Shown: positions 5,787 to 8,776 of the stretch, in pieces
Layout of the letters: each line of letters starts with the position of its first letter
Position numbering within the stretch: the stretch's first letter is position 1
Assembly (NCBI GenBank): GCA_031260545.1
Contig: JAIRJQ010000073.1
Location: forward strand, 1 to 8,776
Length of the DNA stretch: 8,776 nucleotides
Direction of reading: 5' to 3'
Origin: Methanomassiliicoccaceae archaeon
Lineage (GTDB): Archaea > Thermoplasmatota > Thermoplasmata > Methanomassiliicoccales > Methanomethylophilaceae
Notes under the pieces: model-generated
Told to the model about the DNA's origin: nothing
Seen by the model: the letters and a program-made list of their open reading frames with translations, nothing else
The model's database searches: none
Made by a program: the position numbers and the translations under genes

Positions 5787-5793
5787 TATATAA
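5787..5793 (+). promoter_or_regulatory. TATA-like box upstream of the terminator-like hairpin
   Basis: TATATAA lies 24 bases before a GGCCGAAAGT element (5811-5820), near where a transcript from this box would begin. A similar arrangement occurs further on (box 5855-5861, element 5879-5888). A transcript from here would run straight into the hairpin plus T run at 5803-5835. Confidence 0.35.
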
Positions 5794-5802
5794 CTTAAAG
5801 CA

Positions 5803-5835
5803 GGAGGGGTGGCCGAAAGTACTCCTCCGTTTTTT
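5803..5835 (+). terminator. Hairpin followed by six T: intrinsic-terminator-like
   Basis: GGAGGGGT (5803-5810) pairs with ACTCCTCC (5821-5828): eight pairs including one G-U, with loop GGCCGAAAGT. It is followed by G and T6 (5830-5835). The form matches a bacterial-style terminator. In an archaeon the T run would be the active part. It may end transcripts from the QueG-like gene or from the TATA-like box at 5787. Confidence 0.5.
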
Positions 5836-5840
5836 CAAAA

Positions 5841-5848
5841 TATATAAG
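5841..5848 (+). promoter_or_regulatory. Strong TATA-like box in the leader region of the acetate-CoA ligase gene
   Basis: TATATAAG follows an A-rich stretch and would start transcription near 5868-5872. That gives a leader of roughly 65-75 bases before the acetate-CoA ligase start. It lies directly after the terminator-like hairpin, where a new transcription unit would be expected to begin. Confidence 0.45.
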
Positions 5849-5878
5849 AGCCAGTTATATCAAACAACTGCCGTTATG

Positions 5879-5888
5879 GGCCGAAAGT
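5879..5888 (+). repeat. Second copy of GGCCGAAAGT
   Basis: This is an exact 10-base repeat of the loop of the hairpin at 5803-5828 (first copy 5811-5820). In both cases a TATA-like box begins 24 bases earlier (5787 and 5855). Here no pairing stem surrounds it. It could mark a transcription-start element or a binding site. Confidence 0.4.
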
Positions 5889-5913
5889 GCATTTCGCCGC
5901 GGACGAAGAAAAG

Positions 5914-5920
5914 TTATAAT
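5914..5920 (+). promoter_or_regulatory. Proximal TATA-like box for the acetate-CoA ligase gene
   Basis: TTATAAT is centred 21 bases before the ATG at 5938 and 27 before the ATG at 5944. It would yield a leaderless mRNA, most naturally starting at one of these two ATGs. The absence of a Shine-Dalgarno supports this. Confidence 0.4.
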
Positions 5921-5937
5921 TCATACACGTGTTTACG

Positions 5938-8025
5938 ATGGCAATGAGATCATTCTTCACACCTTCGTCGATAGCCGTCATAGGCGCATCAACCGATCAG
6001 AGGAAGGTGGGATGGATGATCCTTAACAATATTATCGGATCAGGTTTTTCCGGAAAAATATATCCGGTAAATCCGAAAGGCGGGATGATCTGCGGGATCA
6101 AAGCAGAAACATCGGTTGACGTATTGGAGGATGTTCCCGAACTTGCGGTAATGGCCCTGAAAGCGGACCTTGTCACGGACGAGATGGAAAAACTGGGAAA
6201 AAAAGGTGTTAAGGCTGTGATAGTGATATCCGCAGGGTTCAAAGAAGAGAGTCCGGAAGGCTGCGAACTGGAGAACAAACTGAAAGAGATATCAAATAAA
6301 TATAAGATCAGGGTGGTCGGCCCCAACTGTTTCGGACTGATAAACACACATTGGAATCTGAACACAACATTCTCATCATTGTTCCCTCCCTCCGGAGGCA
6401 TATCATTATGCTCACAGTCCGGAGCGGTAGGAGCAACGATGCTGGACTGGTCGATACATACGAACAGCGGAGTTTCTAAGTTCGTATCATTAGGTAATAA
6501 AATGGATATCAACGAGGCGGACGCAATAGAATATTTCGCAAAGGATGATGACACATCCGTCATAGGGGTGTACTCAGAAGGGATATCCGACGGAGAGAGA
6601 TTCATCGAGGCCGTATCCAAACTGAAAAAACCGATAGTGATGTTAAAAGCGGGAAGGTCCGCCGCAGGCTCACGCGCAGCGTCATCGCACACCGGTGCGC
6701 TGGCAGGCTCCGATTCCATTTACGATGCGGTGTTCGACCGTCTCAATGTGATCCGTGTAAAGGACATGGACAGCATGTTCGACGCACTTTCCGTGATAGC
6801 ATCGTCAAAGCCGATGCTCAAAGAAGGTGTTGCGGTGATATCGAACGCCGGCGGCCTCGGCGTCATGGCGGCGGACGCATGTTCGGATAATTACGGTATC
6901 TCACTGGCATCCCTTTCTCCGGACACAGAGAACAGGATAAGGAAAGAGATACCGTCGGTCGCAAGTACGCATAATCCCGTGGATGTGCGCGGCGACGCCA
7001 CGAACGATATGATAATAGATTCGTTAAAGATCATAGCGGACGATGAGAGCATCGGAGGGTCGACGGTCCTCGCATCCCCGCTGGATGCGATAGACCTGTG
7101 TTCGATCGCATCCGCAATATCTGAGATGAAAGAACGTCTGAGCATACCGATAACTGTATCATTCCCGGGAGGAACGAATTGCGAGAAGGCGGTATCCGTA
7201 TTGCGCAGGAACGGCGTCCCCTCATATCCGTCGCCGGACAGGGCCATACGTGCGCTATCGTATCTAAGAATGGCACGGACCGGGCGCAAGCCGTTTGAAA
7301 ATGTGATGCTGCCGAGAGAATCCGGAAGGGCGAGGGTGCTGGAACTGCTGAACATCGCAAAGAACGAGTTCAGATCTTCCTTGTCAGAGGAAGAAGGGAA
7401 ATCAATACTCTCCGCATACGGCATCCCTGTTCCCGGAGAGGTCCTGGTAACGAGGGCCTACGATGCGGTGCAGGCGGCGGAGAAGATAGGTTATCCGGTG
7501 GTAATGAAGATAATGTCCCCCGATATAGCCCACAAGACAGATATCGGGGGCGTCATGCTGAACATAAGAACTCCGGAGGCCGTGCGCGAATCGTTCGAAA
7601 CACTGATACATAGATGCGCGTCCGCGGTGCCGGACGCGAAGATAGACGGTGTCTCCGTACAGAAGATGGCGTCCGGCCAGGAAGTTATATTGTCGATGAT
7701 CCGGGACGACCAGTTCGGACCGGTGCTTGCGTTCGGGCTGGGAGGGATATACGTGGAAATAATAGGAGAGATATCAAGATCGCTGATACCCATGTCCGAC
7801 GATGAAATGGACAGGATGATAATGTCAACGAAAGCGTACCGTATGTTATCAGGTGCCAGAGGCAAACCTCCGGCAGATATCGATTCACTTAAAGATATAA
7901 TGAGAAGGATGATGAAAATAGCTCTGGAGAACCCAGAGATATATGAACTCGAAATCAATCCTGTTATGGTAGGAAAGAAGAATGAAGGCAGTTGGGCGGT
8001 GGACGCCCTGACGACTATAAGGTGA
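5938..8025 (+). CDS. Acetate-CoA ligase (ADP-forming), fused alpha and beta subunits
   Basis: This catalyses acyl-CoA + ADP + phosphate to acyl acid + CoA + ATP, and the reverse, in the cytoplasm; substrate choice (acetate or other short acids) cannot be read. Numbering from ATG 5938 (695 residues): the CoA-binding Rossmann domain is at about 5-130 (FFTPSSIAVIGAS; GPNCFG near 128), and the succinyl-CoA-ligase-like domains at about 145-435 with the phosphohistidine motif SSHTGA (His251). A linker follows, then the ATP-grasp domain at about 470-690 with the second phosphohistidine AHKTDIGG (His532) and ELEINPV (670-676). Both catalytic histidines and the full length are kept, so it should be active. 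The start could also be GTG 5929 or ATG 5944; 5938 is a compromise consistent with a proximal TATA box. A phosphotransacetylase-like regulatory protein follows 6 bases later, indicating an operon. In methanogens such an enzyme can activate acetate for biosynthesis or make ATP from acetyl-CoA (inference). It stops with TGA. Confidence 0.93.
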   Translation: MAMRSFFTPSSIAVIGASTDQRKVGWMILNNIIGSGFSGKIYPVNPKGGMICGIKAETSVDVLEDVPELAVMALKADLVTDEMEKLGKKGVKAVIVISAGFKEESPEGCELENKLKEISNKYKIRVVGPNCFGLINTHWNLNTTFSSLFPPSGGISLCSQSGAVGATMLDWSIHTNSGVSKFVSLGNKMDINEADAIEYFAKDDDTSVIGVYSEGISDGERFIEAVSKLKKPIVMLKAGRSAAGSRAASSHTGALAGSDSIYDAVFDRLNVIRVKDMDSMFDALSVIASSKPMLKEGVAVISNAGGLGVMAADACSDNYGISLASLSPDTENRIRKEIPSVASTHNPVDVRGDATNDMIIDSLKIIADDESIGGSTVLASPLDAIDLCSIASAISEMKERLSIPITVSFPGGTNCEKAVSVLRRNGVPSYPSPDRAIRALSYLRMARTGRKPFENVMLPRESGRARVLELLNIAKNEFRSSLSEEEGKSILSAYGIPVPGEVLVTRAYDAVQAAEKIGYPVVMKIMSPDIAHKTDIGGVMLNIRTPEAVRESFETLIHRCASAVPDAKIDGVSVQKMASGQEVILSMIRDDQFGPVLAFGLGGIYVEIIGEISRSLIPMSDDEMDRMIMSTKAYRMLSGARGKPPADIDSLKDIMRRMMKIALENPEIYELEINPVMVGKKNEGSWAVDALTTIR
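8021..8025 (+). promoter_or_regulatory. Shine-Dalgarno GGTGA overlapping the acetate-CoA ligase stop
   Basis: GGTGA, complementary to the archaeal 16S 3' end, includes the TGA stop of the previous gene and lies six bases before the ATG at 8032. It fixes the start of the downstream gene and implies translational coupling. It is the clearest Shine-Dalgarno in the window. Confidence 0.7.
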
Positions 8026-8031
8026 ATAGAG

Positions 8032-8776
8032 ATGAATAGTGTGTATCTGGCATCCATGGCCTCGAAATCCGGTAAATCGGTGTTATCATTGGGGCTCGTG
8101 ACCAACTACCCCGGAAAAGTGGGATATTATAAACCGTTCAGAGAGAGCACGATCCAGGTGAACGGGGAGACAATGGATCAGGACGCTTCGCTTATGGCGG
8201 AAGCTTTCGGTCTGAATGAAGGCAAAGAAATGTCGCCGTTCGTTTATGACATATACGAGCCGGTAAAGATGGACGACATCATCGCAGGTTACAAGAAATT
8301 ATGCAAGGGAAAGGAGTTCATGGTAATAGAAGGGAGCAGGGCCCCATCGAACGGATATGCGCACAACCTGTCGCATATGGACATCGCGAAAGCATTGGAC
8401 GCGCCGATGCTGCTGGTATCTCCGGCCACACCCAAAGCGGTGGATACGATCTTTCTGTTCATAGAACAATGCAAGAACCGCAATATAGATCTGTTGGGCG
8501 TAGTGATAAACGGTTCCACCGACTGTCCGGAACGCAAGTTCCTCGAGGACCGCGGCGTGAAAGTTCTGGGAGAGGTACCGATGCTTCCCGAACTGAAGAC
8601 GTTCAGGGTCTCCGAGATACGGGGGTTAATGAACATGAAGGTCATCGCCGGCGAAGGCGGGATGGACAATATTGTCGAGACCATGCTGGTCGGAGCGATG
8701 AGCATACAGTCCGCGATAGGTTATATGCGCAGATCGAAGCGCAAAGTGCTGATCACAGGCGGCGACAGAACGGAGA
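8032..8776 (+). CDS. P-loop (BioD-like) plus DRTGG-domain protein, phosphotransacetylase N-terminal type, cut by the right edge
   Basis: 248 complete codons are visible; the C-terminus is outside. The N-terminus MNSVYLASMASKSGKS carries a P-loop-like SKSGKS (11-16), as in the dethiobiotin-synthetase-like domain that begins many phosphotransacetylases. FMVIEGSRAP (96-105) corresponds to the Walker-B/substrate region and LLGVVINGS (154-162) to the following strand. From about 205 a DRTGG domain begins, reaching its hallmark ITGGDRTE (241-248) exactly at the edge. In archaea such proteins often lack the catalytic phosphotransacetylase domain and stand beside ADP-forming acetyl-CoA synthetases. 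A regulatory or nucleotide-sensing role in acetate metabolism is likely but not proven, and a full phosphotransacetylase cannot be excluded because the end is missing. The start ATG is fixed by GGTGA six bases upstream; the gap to the ligase stop is 6 bases, so cotranscription is expected. Confidence 0.85.
   Translation, partial: MNSVYLASMASKSGKSVLSLGLVTNYPGKVGYYKPFRESTIQVNGETMDQDASLMAEAFGLNEGKEMSPFVYDIYEPVKMDDIIAGYKKLCKGKEFMVIEGSRAPSNGYAHNLSHMDIAKALDAPMLLVSPATPKAVDTIFLFIEQCKNRNIDLLGVVINGSTDCPERKFLEDRGVKVLGEVPMLPELKTFRVSEIRGLMNMKVIAGEGGMDNIVETMLVGAMSIQSAIGYMRRSKRKVLITGGDRTE

Noticed and set aside
5744..5947. 67-codon plus-strand frame between the QueG-like and ligase genes
   Set aside because: It runs through hairpins, a T run and TATA-like boxes and has no recognisable feature; it overlaps the ligase start.
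5997..6719. 240-codon open frame on the minus strand opposite the acetate-CoA ligase
   Set aside because: It is antisense to a conserved enzyme with both catalytic motifs; the product shows no family feature. The neighbouring antisense frames at 6891-7424 and 7491-8105 were rejected for the same reason.

Overview
The window looks like archaeal chromosome, most probably a methanogen-type member of the Thermoplasmata such as the Methanomassiliicoccales. This is an inference from gene content and signals. Supporting it are TATA-like boxes about 21-30 bases before several start codons with no leader, an archaeal GGTGA ribosome site before the last gene, a tRNA-Gly with its own TATA box, a fused ADP-forming acetate-CoA ligase, and very AT-rich gaps between genes. 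No diagnostic methanogenesis gene is present, so the lineage is not proven.

Layout. The left 3.4 kb, minus strand, is one open reading frame of tetratricopeptide (TPR) repeats. It is interrupted only by a single in-frame TAG at 1239-1241. The part before the TAG is 728 codons; the frame then stays open for at least 412 more codons and leaves the left edge. A divergent promoter region separates it from a small double zinc-ribbon protein (3518-3811). Then come a cluster of GTTAC/GTAAC palindromes, tRNA-Gly(UCC) (3917-3993), and about 470 bases without a convincing gene. An HxlR-type regulator (4467-4826) follows, then a QueG-like protein with two 4Fe-4S motifs (4896-5660). A structured gap (5661-5937) holds three hairpins and several TATA-like boxes. 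The right end is a two-gene unit: ADP-forming acetate-CoA ligase (5938-8025), and 6 bases later a P-loop/DRTGG protein related to the N-terminal part of phosphotransacetylase, cut by the right edge.

How the genes fit together. The last two genes are probably cotranscribed and act on acetyl-CoA/acetate interconversion. The HxlR regulator sits directly upstream of the Fe-S protein and may control it. The TPR protein is probably a scaffold with no visible catalytic domain.

The most interesting observation is the TAG. TPR sequence continues in the same frame immediately after it, and the residues between the TAG and the next ATG align with the preceding repeat unit. The other four complete protein genes end in TGA or TAA. 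If the organism decodes TAG as pyrrolysine, as Methanomassiliicoccales do, this may be one long Pyl-containing or readthrough TPR protein; otherwise it is a recently split gene.
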